From JAWPMT01 sp965229785 (GTDB taxonomy: Bacteria; Bacteroidota; Bacteroidia; Cytophagales; Cyclobacteriaceae), in NCBI GenBank assembly GCA_965229785.1, contig CBDDJS010000001.1, positions 3,286,001 through 3,350,000 of the forward strand: a DNA stretch of 64,000 nt, read 5' to 3'. Position 1 is the stretch's first letter. Each line of letters opens with the position of its first letter. The position numbers and the translations under genes were made by a program. A model generated the notes under the pieces. That model worked only from the letters and a program-made list of their open reading frames with translations. It ran no database searches and had not been told where the DNA came from. Shown here piece after piece: positions 46,313 through 56,017 of the stretch.

Positions 46313-46783
46313 TTGAGAGTTCAACACGTTACTTTTGAGTAAAGGCCTACCTATCAATTCTTTCCTTGCATCTGATCGTACCGTCCTACCTTCACGGGGA
46401 AATTAGAATCGTTTCACGTACAGAAACCTACATTTCACGTATTTAATAAAGATTGTACAAGCGACTTGGTTATTATTATCCAATAGAACCATAAAGCATT
46501 AAGTCGACCCATGACCAGCACAGTCGCCTTACTATTTCGTTTTTGGCATTTGTCCAATAGACAAACGATCCTCTTGCCAATCGCTACATTTCCTAATTGT
46601 CAGCGATATACTATCGTAATTCAAAAGAAAAGAATCCTTAAAAAATTTATTCGAAACCGTGAAACCGAACCGTGGTTCGGGGCATCCTCGGTTGATATCA
46701 GCACCCGCCAGGAACATGGTACATTAAGATTTTCGTTTGGTATATTTAAAGTAGTCCTCTTCTAGGGGGCTACTTTTTCCCTC
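46313..46783. other. 470-base non-coding region
   Basis: Two overlapping opposite-strand frames (plus 46511-46765, minus 46532-46717) look like chance. Visible structure includes two direct copies of TTTCACGTA at 46412-46420 and 46433-46441 with 21-base spacing, a palindrome CCGAACC-GT-GGTTCGG at 46665-46680, and a terminator at 46748-46778. Confidence 0.6.
46748..46778. terminator. Bidirectional terminator hairpin
   Basis: Arms AAAGTAGTCC and GGGGCTACTTT pair over about 10 bp with one G-T pair. T-runs follow on the plus side, and a weaker T-rich segment follows on the minus side. It lies directly after the stop of the fibre-like gene at 46784, which transcribes leftward. Confidence 0.65.
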
Positions 46784-48175
46784 TCAATCTTTAAGATTTC
46801 TCAGTTCTTCTTTTAAGGTGGCAATCTCTTCAGCTTGTTGCTGCAATTGCTTGTTTTGATCAATCAGGTAAAGTGTCAATTCTTCAATTTTCTGCAATAA
46901 TTTGGAATCCATTTCCGTCAGGTCAATCCCATCTTCGAGCACTTCTTTCTCACTTGGGATATCCTTCAAATGACCATTTTCATCAATATAATCCTCCACT
47001 TCTTCTAATGTGGCCAATTCATAGTCCTCATAAAACACAAAATCTGACCAACCGACCTGACCAGTTGCCCGGATCTTACCATTGACGTGAAGCTTTTCCG
47101 TTGGTTTATCCGTGCCAATACCAACCCTGCTATTCCCTTTATCAGCATACAAGGTCAAGGCACTGGCATAGAGCTCATTGAGCGAATAATTGTTCCCATA
47201 AGGCGTAGTTCTTCCCGGATAGAAGCTCAATCTGATTGGATCATGCGCTTTATACGTTTCGGAATAGGTAGAATTCGCTCTGTCCGAAACCACTTTGACC
47301 TTCCAACCCGTAGCTGCATTATCGACCCTTACACTTTGATTCATTGCAAAAGACATGATTGTGTAATCAAACTCTTGTCCATAGCCTTTGTATTCCTCTC
47401 TTTTTATGGTGCCGTCTATGAACGCATCACCATTGACTTCCAGCTTTGCCCGTGGAGAAGTTGTACCTATGCCTATGTTTCCATTGGCCTTGATTCTCAT
47501 TCTTTCGCTATTGTTGACGATGAATTGCAGGCCCGTACTCGGTGATTCGATTTGTCCCTTGTAAAAAATTGCTTTGCCATTATTGTCAATTCTAAACCTT
47601 TCAAGATAACCATCTCCGCCACCGCCACTGTTTGTCCAGAACGAAATGGAGCTTCCTCCCGAGCTACTGGTAATCCTGAAGTTGTTGTTTTCGGCGGCAT
47701 TACCAAACCCTACCGTACCAGCGACATTACCATCACTACCTCTTCTAAATTGAATCGTACCTGATGCTCCTGTCTCGCCTAATAGAATATTCCCGTCAAT
47801 AGTTGCGCCATTGAACCTGGGTTTGATCCATTGCATATTGTTGGTGGCGATTATCGCACCCCACCCGTCATCGAGTGTACGGAAAGCCAGGCCCCCTCCA
47901 TCGCCGCTCATATCTGGAAAATTTCCAGAATAGTTTTCATCGTAGTATAGTACCCCGGCTATATCTTCCACTCCACTACGTTCCATATTAGACAGTCTAA
48001 TAAAATCAGATTTTACTTTGCCGGAAACCTGCAAATCTGAATCAACTTCTACCCGTCCAGTCTCTTTCACCTGAATTTCTTTTGCCGTGATTTTTTGACC
48101 GTGGGCGTAGTGATAAATGAAACTCGTTGAAAAAATCACACAGGCTCGCAGAGCCAATTGAATGGAATAGCGCAT
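46784..48175 (-). CDS. Secreted tail-fibre-like protein, second paralogue
   Basis: The 463-residue product has an N-terminal signal sequence (about 1-26), a beta-rich middle of fibre repeats (GNIGIGTTSPRAKLEV, SRVGIGTDKPTEKLHV) and the same C-terminal ~85-residue module as the protein at 24781-25698, including GHLKDIPSEKEVLEDGIDL and a terminal coiled coil. The C-terminal module differs from its paralogue at few positions, while the N-terminal parts differ greatly. Surface fibre function is inferred. Confidence 0.75.
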   Translation of the reverse strand: MRYSIQLALRACVIFSTSFIYHYAHGQKITAKEIQVKETGRVEVDSDLQVSGKVKSDFIRLSNMERSGVEDIAGVLYYDENYSGNFPDMSGDGGGLAFRTLDDGWGAIIATNNMQWIKPRFNGATIDGNILLGETGASGTIQFRRGSDGNVAGTVGFGNAAENNNFRITSSSGGSSISFWTNSGGGGDGYLERFRIDNNGKAIFYKGQIESPSTGLQFIVNNSERMRIKANGNIGIGTTSPRAKLEVNGDAFIDGTIKREEYKGYGQEFDYTIMSFAMNQSVRVDNAATGWKVKVVSDRANSTYSETYKAHDPIRLSFYPGRTTPYGNNYSLNELYASALTLYADKGNSRVGIGTDKPTEKLHVNGKIRATGQVGWSDFVFYEDYELATLEEVEDYIDENGHLKDIPSEKEVLEDGIDLTEMDSKLLQKIEELTLYLIDQNKQLQQQAEEIATLKEELRNLKD

Positions 48176-48246
48176 TGTCTTGATTTAGTTTGTTTTTAAT
48201 AGTTATTTCAATACAAGTGTATACAATAATCGAAACACCACAAAAT

Positions 48247-49497
48247 CTAAACTTGATCTATCAATTTTCTCCACAACCGTTCCACGGGACCCTGACCCAA
48301 TTGATTGATCACCCATGAACTGACCGCTATTTGCACAATCCAAATAAAAGGAATGATCAAACAGAGCTCCGATCTTGAAAATTGATTGGACCAACCCAGT
48401 CCATAACCATAGAACAGCACACCACAAATGATGCTTTGAGCCAGGTAATTGGTCAAAGCCATTCTTCCCATATTGGTAATCCACTTCCACTTAATTTGCT
48501 GCACACCCAATTGAAACAGGCCATTAAACACCAACATATACGCTAAGCCTAAAACCTCCTTATGGAAAGTAAGTAATACCCCTTTCCAGACGTCAGTAAT
48601 GGGTGCAAAGTATTCAAATGTCCACTGATAATAGCGCAGGTAATTGATCCATAGGGCAAACAACAATAAGACTATCGTAAATGGCCAGTATCCTTTCATA
48701 CGACGAAAATCCTGAAACACGCCCAGGCGATAAAAAATAATACCCAGCATCATCATGATCAATGTCCGAAACAAAATCCCCTGATAGAAGATGGCTCCCT
48801 GATGAACTTTCTGGTGACTGGCATTAACTTTTATGCTCTCCCAAATGGTATGTCGGGTAGCCCTAACATTCTCCGAATTCGCTTCTTTTCTAGTGGTCTT
48901 GCGCTTCCATAAGGTAATCGCCTTTTCATCAGCGTCCGAACGTGAGGCAGGTGGTTTCGCCTGAGCTTTATCAAAGGCCTCTTTTTGTCGGGCAACACTT
49001 GAAGTAGATTGAATAGCCCGAATGGCCACGAAGCTCATCAAAACCCCAAGAACGATGATCAGGCCTCTCATCTTCAGTGACTTAAAGGGAAATAACAATA
49101 AGCCACAAACCGCATAGTGGTAAAGGACGTCTCCATCCCAGATAAGGTATGCATGTGCCACACCCATCAGGAATAGAATCAGTAACCTTCGTGCATATCG
49201 GTCCATCGCCTTGAATGTGGATCGCTGATGTGATAATCGCTCCAGAAACAAGCAGAAGCTCACTCCGAAAAGCATGGTAAACATGCTAAAAAACTTACCT
49301 TGAGCTAAAAAATAAACCCAAAACCGGACATGATGATCAAGTGAATCTTGATAACCGTATTTATATGGACTCCAGGGTTCCGGATAAGCAAAGGACTCAA
49401 TATTGATGACCAGTATTCCCAAAACAGCCAGTCCTCGTAAAAAATCCAGGGAACCTATCCGGTATTCACCCGACCCAGGTGATGCTGTGTCTGTCAT
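48247..49497 (-). CDS. DUF418-family membrane protein
   Basis: The 416-residue protein has about ten membrane helices. It begins with RIGSLDFLRGLAVLGILVIN, shown here by its core LDFLRGLAVLGILVIN, the usual start of DUF418/YeiB proteins. The C-terminal DUF418 core includes GRMALTNYLAQSIICG. These proteins are relatives of acyltransferase-3 membrane enzymes, but the substrate is unknown. It overlaps the VPS10/BNR gene stop by 4 bases (ATGA) and is translated after it. Confidence 0.9.
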   Translation of the reverse strand: MTDTASPGSGEYRIGSLDFLRGLAVLGILVINIESFAYPEPWSPYKYGYQDSLDHHVRFWVYFLAQGKFFSMFTMLFGVSFCLFLERLSHQRSTFKAMDRYARRLLILFLMGVAHAYLIWDGDVLYHYAVCGLLLFPFKSLKMRGLIIVLGVLMSFVAIRAIQSTSSVARQKEAFDKAQAKPPASRSDADEKAITLWKRKTTRKEANSENVRATRHTIWESIKVNASHQKVHQGAIFYQGILFRTLIMMMLGIIFYRLGVFQDFRRMKGYWPFTIVLLLFALWINYLRYYQWTFEYFAPITDVWKGVLLTFHKEVLGLAYMLVFNGLFQLGVQQIKWKWITNMGRMALTNYLAQSIICGVLFYGYGLGWSNQFSRSELCLIIPFIWIVQIAVSSWVINQLGQGPVERLWRKLIDQV

Positions 49498-52400
49498 TGG
49501 GTGCTACCCTGCTCCAGCAAAATCTTCAACTCTTCATTCTTCAATTGATCATTCATCTTATTGACCTCCACATCCACATATTGCCTAAACCGAGATTCCA
49601 GAGTAGTTAACCTTTGGTCAAGGACCTCATAAACGGCTTTTTGCTGGTCTGTTGGTGAAAAATCGATACCATGTCCTGATAAATCACTGGCCAAGGCACT
49701 CAATCGACCATAAAGCTTCATAGGTGCACGAAACGCATCTTCTCGTGCACCCGTCAAATGAATATCATATAGTCCGGCAGAGATCGACTGTGCCAATTTG
49801 TCCAACTCCCTGGCACGCTTTACATCTGCCTTCTTGTCCAGTTTTGGGATCAATTGCTTCAACTCGCTTCGGATCACCTCGAGGGTATTGATCATGTTCA
49901 CAGCAATGTTCATGGCATCTCTAAGCTCCAAAGCCAGATCTACCTGTGCTTCGATATCTGCCTGTGAACCAACAGAAACAGGGTCTTTGAGCACTTCCAA
50001 TTCCTTTTTGATTTCCTTATCGTCCACCACTAGTTTAACGATATACTTACCGGGTGCCACACGAGGGCCCAATTGACCTCTCCAAAGATCCAGGTCCCAG
50101 GTCACGAGTGGACGCCAGCCTTCACCATTCAGCTGAACCCAGGGCCGTCCGGGAGGCTTGGTTCGCAAACGCGGCTTGTAAGTAGGTTCATATCTCAAGT
50201 CCCACATAATCCTGTTTATGCCCTGCCGATTGGTTCCCTCAATAGATCTTACGACCTCACCAGATTGGGTCAAAATTTCCACCTTCACCGGGTTTTGTGC
50301 CGTATCCTTCAGGTAATAATTGATGTCCGACCCATAAGCCGGATTACTTCCGGAATTGAAACTAGGTCCGTCGGTTTTGATGGCCTGTTTATCATGGAAC
50401 CGATAGGCTGATCTAAAATCAAATAGATGCACATTCTGATCCTTCGCTTTTGAGGCATATTCCCGAAGCGGACCGATATTATCCATGATATAATAGCCTC
50501 GACCATAGGTACCGATCACAAGATCGTCAAATCGCTCCTGAACCTCCAGCCAGTACACAGGTGCCGGAGGCAGGTTATTCCTTAATCTCATCCAGTTTTC
50601 TCCATCATCAAAAGTTACATAGACACCATTGTCCACGCCCAGATAAAGCATCCCCGGTTGTTTCGGGTCTTCTTTGATCACGTGTGCGAAACTGTGAATG
50701 GATTTGGGCACTGATTCACTGATTTTATGCCAGGTTTGACCGTAATCCGTGGTTTTATATACATACGGATCAAAGTCACCCAGATGATGCAAGTCCACGG
50801 AAATGTATGCTGTACCTTTTGAATAACGGGAAATCTCAATATTTGAAATCGTCCCGAACGCTGGTAAACCCGGAATGCTTTCCGTCACATTCTTCCAGTT
50901 CTTACCATAGTCGGTGGTGATATTCACCTGTCCGTCATTACTCCCTGTCCATATAAGGCCCGGTTCCAGTGGCGACTCTACAATGGATATCAAAACCGAA
51001 GCATCAAATGTCATCAGGTTATCTACCGCCACACCACCGGAAGTCTGCTGATGATCTTTACGATTCAGTGTCAGGTCCGGACTAATGACCTGCCAGCTTT
51101 GGCCGTCATCGTCAGTTTTGTGAACAAACTGACTTCCCACATAAACCCGATGGCTTACATGGGGAGAGAAGGCAATTGGAAAATTCCAGAACCAACGATA
51201 TTTCATGTCTGCAGGCGCCCAGCCATAACCCGCTTCAGGCCATACGCGAACATCTCTGGCATGACCTGTACGAGCATCGTACCGCTCCAGTCCTCCATCA
51301 TAGCAGCCGGACCACACAATGTTATTATCCAGTGGATCCGGTTGTGCAAAGCCGCTTTCGCATCCACCTACGCCTTCCCAAAGGCCAATTGGGATATAAC
51401 CCTGACGGCTATTGCTGGGTCCACGGTAAGAGTAACCGTCCTGGCGATTGCCATAAAGATTATAGGGAATTTGATCATCAACCGCTACATGGTACATCTG
51501 CGCAATGGGTAAAACCACTCGCTGATAACTTTCTCCTCCATTTAGCGTGATACTTGCACATCCATCGTGGGCAACCATGAACCGGTCTGCATTAGTCGGA
51601 TCGATCCAGATGTCATGATTATCTCCTCCGGCACTGTAATTACCACTGATGGTTTTTCCCCCGTCCTCGGAGGTAATGAATTTGACATTAGCAAAATATA
51701 CTTTATCCGGATTGTCGGTAGATACAGCCATTCTTGTGTAGTAGGGTGCCCGCTCGTTAATGTCATGATTTCGAGTCATTAACTCCCAGGTCTCTCCAAA
51801 GTCGGAAGATCTGTAAAGTGCCGGACTCTCAATTTCAAAGAGTGCATAGATCTTATCAGGATTGGAATAAGAAATGGCAACGCCCGTTTTACCAACCGGA
51901 TTATTCTCGCCACCGGGAAGTCCTTTTTCTTTCAGTGGCATCCAGGTATCGCCACCATTCAATGACCGGTATACACCTCCTCCAGGGCCACCGCTATTCA
52001 ATTTCCACGTATTGATCTGCACCGACCACATTCCTGCGATCAAACGATCCGGATTCTTGGGATCAATGGCAATGTCGGCCGCACCGGTTCCCTCATCTAC
52101 GAATAATATTTGTTCCCACGACTTCCCTCCATCTGTCGTACGATAAACGCCTCGTTCTTGCTGAGGAGCATGCGTATGACCCAATACAGCAGCATAGACA
52201 ATATCGGGATTAGTTGGATGTACTACTATCCTACCAATTCGACCACTTTTTTCGAGCCCCATGTGCTGCCAGGTATCTCCTCCATCTTCTGATTTGTAGA
52301 TACCGTCTCCCATAGCATGAGCCGGTCGTATAAGGAAAGTCTCTCCGGTACCTACCCAAACGATTTGAGGATTTGAAGGAGTAATGGCAATTGATCCTAT

Positions 52401-52658
52401 CGACGAGGCCTCCTGGTCATCAAAAACAGGCTTCCATTTTATACCTCCATCCGTTGTTTTCCAAAGACCACCAGAAGCCGCTCCGATATAATTGACCATT
52501 GGATTTCCGGGCACACCGGCTATTGCGATGGCACGGTTTCCTTCGGGGCCAACAAATCGAAATTTTAGCTGTTTGAAAACATCAGGTTCTACCTGTGCAA
52601 AAACACTCCCTTGCAACAAGAGCAAGGCAAACAAAAGAAGGCGCTGAAGTTTGTTCAT
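49494..52658 (-). CDS. Secreted VPS10/BNR-repeat propeller protein, second copy
   Basis: The 1054-residue product has a signal peptide (about 1-21) and the same layout as the protein at 10060-13101: propeller with BNR boxes (TTDGGIKW, SEDGGDTW, TTDGGKSW, TFDDGENW), a VIGTYGRGYYIMDNIGPLRE end-of-propeller motif, then a beta-sandwich and a helical tail. It differs from the first copy throughout, so the duplication is old. Both lack an obvious membrane anchor. It is the first gene of a pair with the DUF418 gene. Confidence 0.82.
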   Translation of the reverse strand: MNKLQRLLLFALLLLQGSVFAQVEPDVFKQLKFRFVGPEGNRAIAIAGVPGNPMVNYIGAASGGLWKTTDGGIKWKPVFDDQEASSIGSIAITPSNPQIVWVGTGETFLIRPAHAMGDGIYKSEDGGDTWQHMGLEKSGRIGRIVVHPTNPDIVYAAVLGHTHAPQQERGVYRTTDGGKSWEQILFVDEGTGAADIAIDPKNPDRLIAGMWSVQINTWKLNSGGPGGGVYRSLNGGDTWMPLKEKGLPGGENNPVGKTGVAISYSNPDKIYALFEIESPALYRSSDFGETWELMTRNHDINERAPYYTRMAVSTDNPDKVYFANVKFITSEDGGKTISGNYSAGGDNHDIWIDPTNADRFMVAHDGCASITLNGGESYQRVVLPIAQMYHVAVDDQIPYNLYGNRQDGYSYRGPSNSRQGYIPIGLWEGVGGCESGFAQPDPLDNNIVWSGCYDGGLERYDARTGHARDVRVWPEAGYGWAPADMKYRWFWNFPIAFSPHVSHRVYVGSQFVHKTDDDGQSWQVISPDLTLNRKDHQQTSGGVAVDNLMTFDASVLISIVESPLEPGLIWTGSNDGQVNITTDYGKNWKNVTESIPGLPAFGTISNIEISRYSKGTAYISVDLHHLGDFDPYVYKTTDYGQTWHKISESVPKSIHSFAHVIKEDPKQPGMLYLGVDNGVYVTFDDGENWMRLRNNLPPAPVYWLEVQERFDDLVIGTYGRGYYIMDNIGPLREYASKAKDQNVHLFDFRSAYRFHDKQAIKTDGPSFNSGSNPAYGSDINYYLKDTAQNPVKVEILTQSGEVVRSIEGTNRQGINRIMWDLRYEPTYKPRLRTKPPGRPWVQLNGEGWRPLVTWDLDLWRGQLGPRVAPGKYIVKLVVDDKEIKKELEVLKDPVSVGSQADIEAQVDLALELRDAMNIAVNMINTLEVIRSELKQLIPKLDKKADVKRARELDKLAQSISAGLYDIHLTGAREDAFRAPMKLYGRLSALASDLSGHGIDFSPTDQQKAVYEVLDQRLTTLESRFRQYVDVEVNKMNDQLKNEELKILLEQGSTQ

Positions 52659-52816
52659 ATCAAATCAAAGAAAGCCGTTGGGCTAATAGATAACTTGTCC
52701 AAGATATGGATTTAAATGATAAAGATTCCCTGCAATTTATTTCTATGGTTACTCATCGTTGAGTGGAATAATCCGTATACCTCTTCAAACATCATCTCTA
52801 ACTAACAAAAACCATT

Positions 52817-53341
52817 ATGAGAAAATTTTTATTTACAGCACTCATGTGCTTGTTTATCTTACAACTAACAGCACAAACAGAACAGGGAAACATCCTGATG
52901 GGAGCCAATTCCAATGCAGGATTTTCAGTACAAAGTCAGGATGGCCTTGAAGATAATGTGGTCAATTTTTCGCTAAATGCACAAGGAGGATACTTCATTA
53001 TTGACAATTTGGTCGGCGGTCTGAATCTTGGATTTAGCTCCACCAGTGTAGGTGACTTTTCAGGAAGAACATTCTCGATAGGGCCATTTGCCCGTTATTA
53101 TTTCGAAAACGTATTTTTCGGCGCTAGTTTCTTAGCCGTAAACTCAAAAAGTGACAATAACGGGGCTAATGATTTCACCTCAAATGGAACACAGGTCAAT
53201 CTGGTATTAGGGTATGCCGCATTTTTGAATAACAGCGTTGCCATTGAACCAGCTCTTACCTATTTGAATACCGGGGGAGATTTTGGAGGTGTAACCGGAT
53301 TTGGCCTGAACATGGGGTTTACTATATACCTGGCACCCTGA
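52817..53341 (+). CDS. Small outer-membrane beta-barrel protein
   Basis: The 174-residue product has a signal peptide (about 1-20) and alternating amphipathic strands ending in GFGLNMGFTIYLAP, the aromatic C-terminus typical of OmpX/OprF-type barrels. Eight strands can be drawn. It is probably a porin-like or structural protein. The preceding 158 bases separate it from the divergent VPS10/BNR gene. No recognised regulatory site was found. Confidence 0.78.
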   Translation: MRKFLFTALMCLFILQLTAQTEQGNILMGANSNAGFSVQSQDGLEDNVVNFSLNAQGGYFIIDNLVGGLNLGFSSTSVGDFSGRTFSIGPFARYYFENVFFGASFLAVNSKSDNNGANDFTSNGTQVNLVLGYAAFLNNSVAIEPALTYLNTGGDFGGVTGFGLNMGFTIYLAP

Positions 53342-53356
53342 TTTCAACGTATTTCC

Positions 53357-53384
53357 TGCGCGTTGATCAATCGATGGACGCGCA
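53357..53384 (+). terminator. GC-rich hairpin after the beta-barrel gene
   Basis: Arms TGCGCGT and ACGCGCA pair over 7 bp around a 14-base loop, 16 bases after the stop codon. Only a pyrimidine-rich tail follows, with no long T-run. It may be a terminator or a 3' stabiliser. Confidence 0.4.
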
Positions 53385-53459
53385 AGAATTCTCCTTCCCT
53401 CCTATTCTTGTTTCGAGCTTAATTTTTTTCAATAGCTTCGCAACCCCCAACAGAACCGA

Positions 53460-54584
53460 TTGCGAATAGTGGGCTATAATCCTGAAGAAATATTACTCTT
53501 TGTATTCCTCACACTGGCTGGATTACACATCATTCCGGTGATTATAAAAACCTTAACCTTAATCTTCACCTCTGCTCCATCGGCCTCTGAGGCAATTCAA
53601 CCGGTATCGGTAATTGTCTGTGCAAGAAACGAGGAAGAGAATCTAAAGGAGCTGGTCCCTCTGTTACTAAATCAGGATCATGAAACCTATGAAGTGATTG
53701 TTGTCCTTGATCGTTGTTTTGATGAAAGCCTTGCCTACATGAAGTCGGTCGAGCCACAACATGATAACCTCAGAACACTGATCGTTGATTATGTACCTGA
53801 CCAATTCCATCCAAAAAAATTCGGGTTAACACTCGCGATCAAGGGAGCAAAATACGATTGGGTTTTGCTGACCGATGCCGATTGTCGCCCTGTATCTGAC
53901 CAATGGGTTTCGGGCATGTCGAGGTATTTCACAGATCAGCGGGAGATCGTATTGGGCTATTCACCCTATTTTGAGGAAAAGGGAGTTTTGAATGCTTACA
54001 TTGGTTACGAAACTTTCAATACAGCTTTCCAGTATTTCTCCTCGGCCCGATTAGGCATTCCTTACATGGGAGTTGGCAGAAACCTGGCTTACCGAAAATC
54101 TTTGTTTTTAAACAACCTGGGCTTCGGCAGCTATCAGAGCATCACAGGAGGAGATGACGACTTATTTGTGCAGTCTCATGCGACAAGACACAATATCGGA
54201 ATTGCCCTGGGAGCAGGGCTATCCGTGCACTCAAAACCCAAGAGAAAATGGAGTGAATACCTCAAACAAAAGAAACGCCATTACTCCGTATCGAAATTCT
54301 ACAAACCGGTTATCATTTTCCGCCATTTACTACGTGGCAATATTCACCTCCTTCTTTGGCTTAGTTTCATTATTTTAGCCGTTCTAAACGTCGAAACTCT
54401 TCTGATATACGGAACAATGATTGGCGTTTTAGCGTTGAAAGGAATATTTTTCAAGTGGTCAACTCAAAAAATGGGACAGGGATATAAGTTTTGGTTCACT
54501 CCTCTTCTTGATCTGGCGTATGCCACATTCACCCCCGTTATCAGTACGGTTGCATTCTTCAGAAAAAACATCAGATGGAATTAG
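53460..54584 (+). CDS. Family 2 glycosyltransferase
   Basis: The 374-residue protein has an N-terminal membrane segment (about 9-33), a GT-A domain with VSVIVCARNEEENLKELV and the DxD-type motif LLTDADCRPV, a GGDDDLF acceptor-side motif (about residue 230), and C-terminal membrane segments (about 285-325). It probably transfers a sugar to a lipid-linked or surface glycan. The start codon is uncertain: TTG at 53460 or GTG at 53469, with no ATG nearby. It overlaps the sigma factor gene by 10 bases, which suggests co-expression. Confidence 0.85.
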   Translation: MRIVGYNPEEILLFVFLTLAGLHIIPVIIKTLTLIFTSAPSASEAIQPVSVIVCARNEEENLKELVPLLLNQDHETYEVIVVLDRCFDESLAYMKSVEPQHDNLRTLIVDYVPDQFHPKKFGLTLAIKGAKYDWVLLTDADCRPVSDQWVSGMSRYFTDQREIVLGYSPYFEEKGVLNAYIGYETFNTAFQYFSSARLGIPYMGVGRNLAYRKSLFLNNLGFGSYQSITGGDDDLFVQSHATRHNIGIALGAGLSVHSKPKRKWSEYLKQKKRHYSVSKFYKPVIIFRHLLRGNIHLLLWLSFIILAVLNVETLLIYGTMIGVLALKGIFFKWSTQKMGQGYKFWFTPLLDLAYATFTPVISTVAFFRKNIRWN

Positions 54585-55183
54585 ATCGACAGTTTTCAGA
54601 TAAAGCCCTCCACGACTTCAAACTGATCGACCAGGCCACCAATCAAGGGGACGAAGGTGCTTTTGCCAAATTGATGGAACGGTACAAAAAGCCGGTCTAT
54701 CACATGATCCTGAAAATGGTCAGGAATGTCGATGATGCAGAAGACCTTACGATTGAAGCTTTTGCCAAGGCGTTCAAAAACCTGAAGCGATTCAAAAAAG
54801 ATTATACCTTCAGTACGTGGTTGTTCCGGATCGCTACCAACAATGCCATTGATTTCATCCGTAAGAAAAAATTAGAGACCTACAGTCTCAACACCTCATT
54901 TACCGATGAAAGTGGTGACTCTGTAAACATTGATGTTGAAGATCGCAATCTGACGCCAGACGAAGAAACCATCAAAACACAAAAAATTGAATTGGTACGG
55001 ATGTTTGTAACGAAACTGCCTGCCAAGTATCAACGACTTGTCCGGCTTCGTTATTTTGACGAGCTGTCTTATGAAGAGATTGCCAAAGAGCTGGATGCTC
55101 CGCTGGGAACGGTCAAAGCTCAATTGCACCGTGCCCGTGAATTGATGTATGATCTCGTAAAAGATAAAAAGTCCCACATCTAA
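54575..55183 (+). CDS. ECF-type RNA polymerase sigma factor
   Basis: The 202-residue protein has region 2 (FAKLMERYKKPVYHMIL through FSTWLFRIATNNAIDFIRKKK) and region 4 (LPAKYQRLVRLRYFDELSYEEIAKEL), with the helix-turn-helix GTVKAQLHRAREL. It would direct RNA polymerase to a specific promoter set. No anti-sigma gene is adjacent: the next gene is rsmG, 5 bases downstream. A constitutive or differently controlled sigma is therefore likely. Confidence 0.93.
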   Translation: MELDRQFSDKALHDFKLIDQATNQGDEGAFAKLMERYKKPVYHMILKMVRNVDDAEDLTIEAFAKAFKNLKRFKKDYTFSTWLFRIATNNAIDFIRKKKLETYSLNTSFTDESGDSVNIDVEDRNLTPDEETIKTQKIELVRMFVTKLPAKYQRLVRLRYFDELSYEEIAKELDAPLGTVKAQLHRARELMYDLVKDKKSHI

Positions 55184-55188
55184 AAGGC

Positions 55189-55821
55189 ATGGAATTCGAC
55201 CAGTCGGTGGTTGCCAAGTATTTTCCTGACCTGACTGAAATTCAGGAAAAACAATTTTCGGAGATCGGTACTATTTATGCTGAATGGAACGCCAAGATCA
55301 ATGTGGTTTCCCGAAAGTATTTCGATGACTTCTATATAAGACACGTATTACATAGTCTGTCTATCGCCAAATTCATCACCTTCAAGGACGGATCCCGGGT
55401 TATGGATTTAGGTACCGGAGGCGGGTTCCCGGGCGTACCACTGGCCATTTTGTTTCCCGAGGTTGAGTTCACATTAGTTGATAGCATTGGGAAGAAGATC
55501 CGGGTAGTTAACGATGCGGCATCGAGGCTTGGCCTTACCAACGTAACCGGGATCCAATCGCGCTCAGAACTGATTCCCGGACCTTTCGATTTTATCGTAA
55601 CCCGTGCCGTAGCTCGTTCACATAAATTATATACCTGGTCTAAAAAGCAGATCTCTACCATCCACCAACATGAAATCCGCAATGGGATCATTTGTCAAAA
55701 AGGCGGTGATCTGGATGAAGAACTGAAGGAATTGAATCGCCCATACGAATCCATAAAGGTTCCGGATTATTTCGAAGAGGATTACTTCGAAACTAAGAAG
55801 TTGATCTACATGCCTTTTTGA
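55189..55821 (+). CDS. rsmG: 16S rRNA (guanine527-N7)-methyltransferase
   Basis: The 210-residue enzyme methylates G527 of 16S rRNA. The S-adenosylmethionine motif is VMDLGTGGGFPGVPLAILFP (in part DLGTGGGFPG), followed by LVDSIGKKIRV. The family motif FDFIVTRAVA is present. The length is typical. It lies 5 bases after the sigma factor gene. Confidence 0.95.
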   Translation: MEFDQSVVAKYFPDLTEIQEKQFSEIGTIYAEWNAKINVVSRKYFDDFYIRHVLHSLSIAKFITFKDGSRVMDLGTGGGFPGVPLAILFPEVEFTLVDSIGKKIRVVNDAASRLGLTNVTGIQSRSELIPGPFDFIVTRAVARSHKLYTWSKKQISTIHQHEIRNGIICQKGGDLDEELKELNRPYESIKVPDYFEEDYFETKKLIYMPF

Positions 55822-56017
55822 GCCTGAAGTTTCTCGGATTACACAAATAAAACCGGTCCCGCGTATCTTAACCGCATCAAAGTATTTTAAGTATTGCACT
55901 CAAATCGGTTCAGATAATCTTAGCTTAAGAACGAATAATTGTGTTCAACCTGGTGGTTCACCAACTCTATTTCGTGAATTCCGTTAAATTACCATCGAAC
56001 TCAAAAATTAATCTCGC

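Noticed and set aside
46511..46765. 84-codon plus-strand frame in the gap before the second fibre gene
   Set aside because: A minus-strand frame overlaps it, both look random, and the end runs into a terminator hairpin.
47087..47545. 152-codon plus-strand frame opposite the second fibre-like gene
   Set aside because: It is antisense to a clearly coding gene with conserved repeats and has no support of its own.
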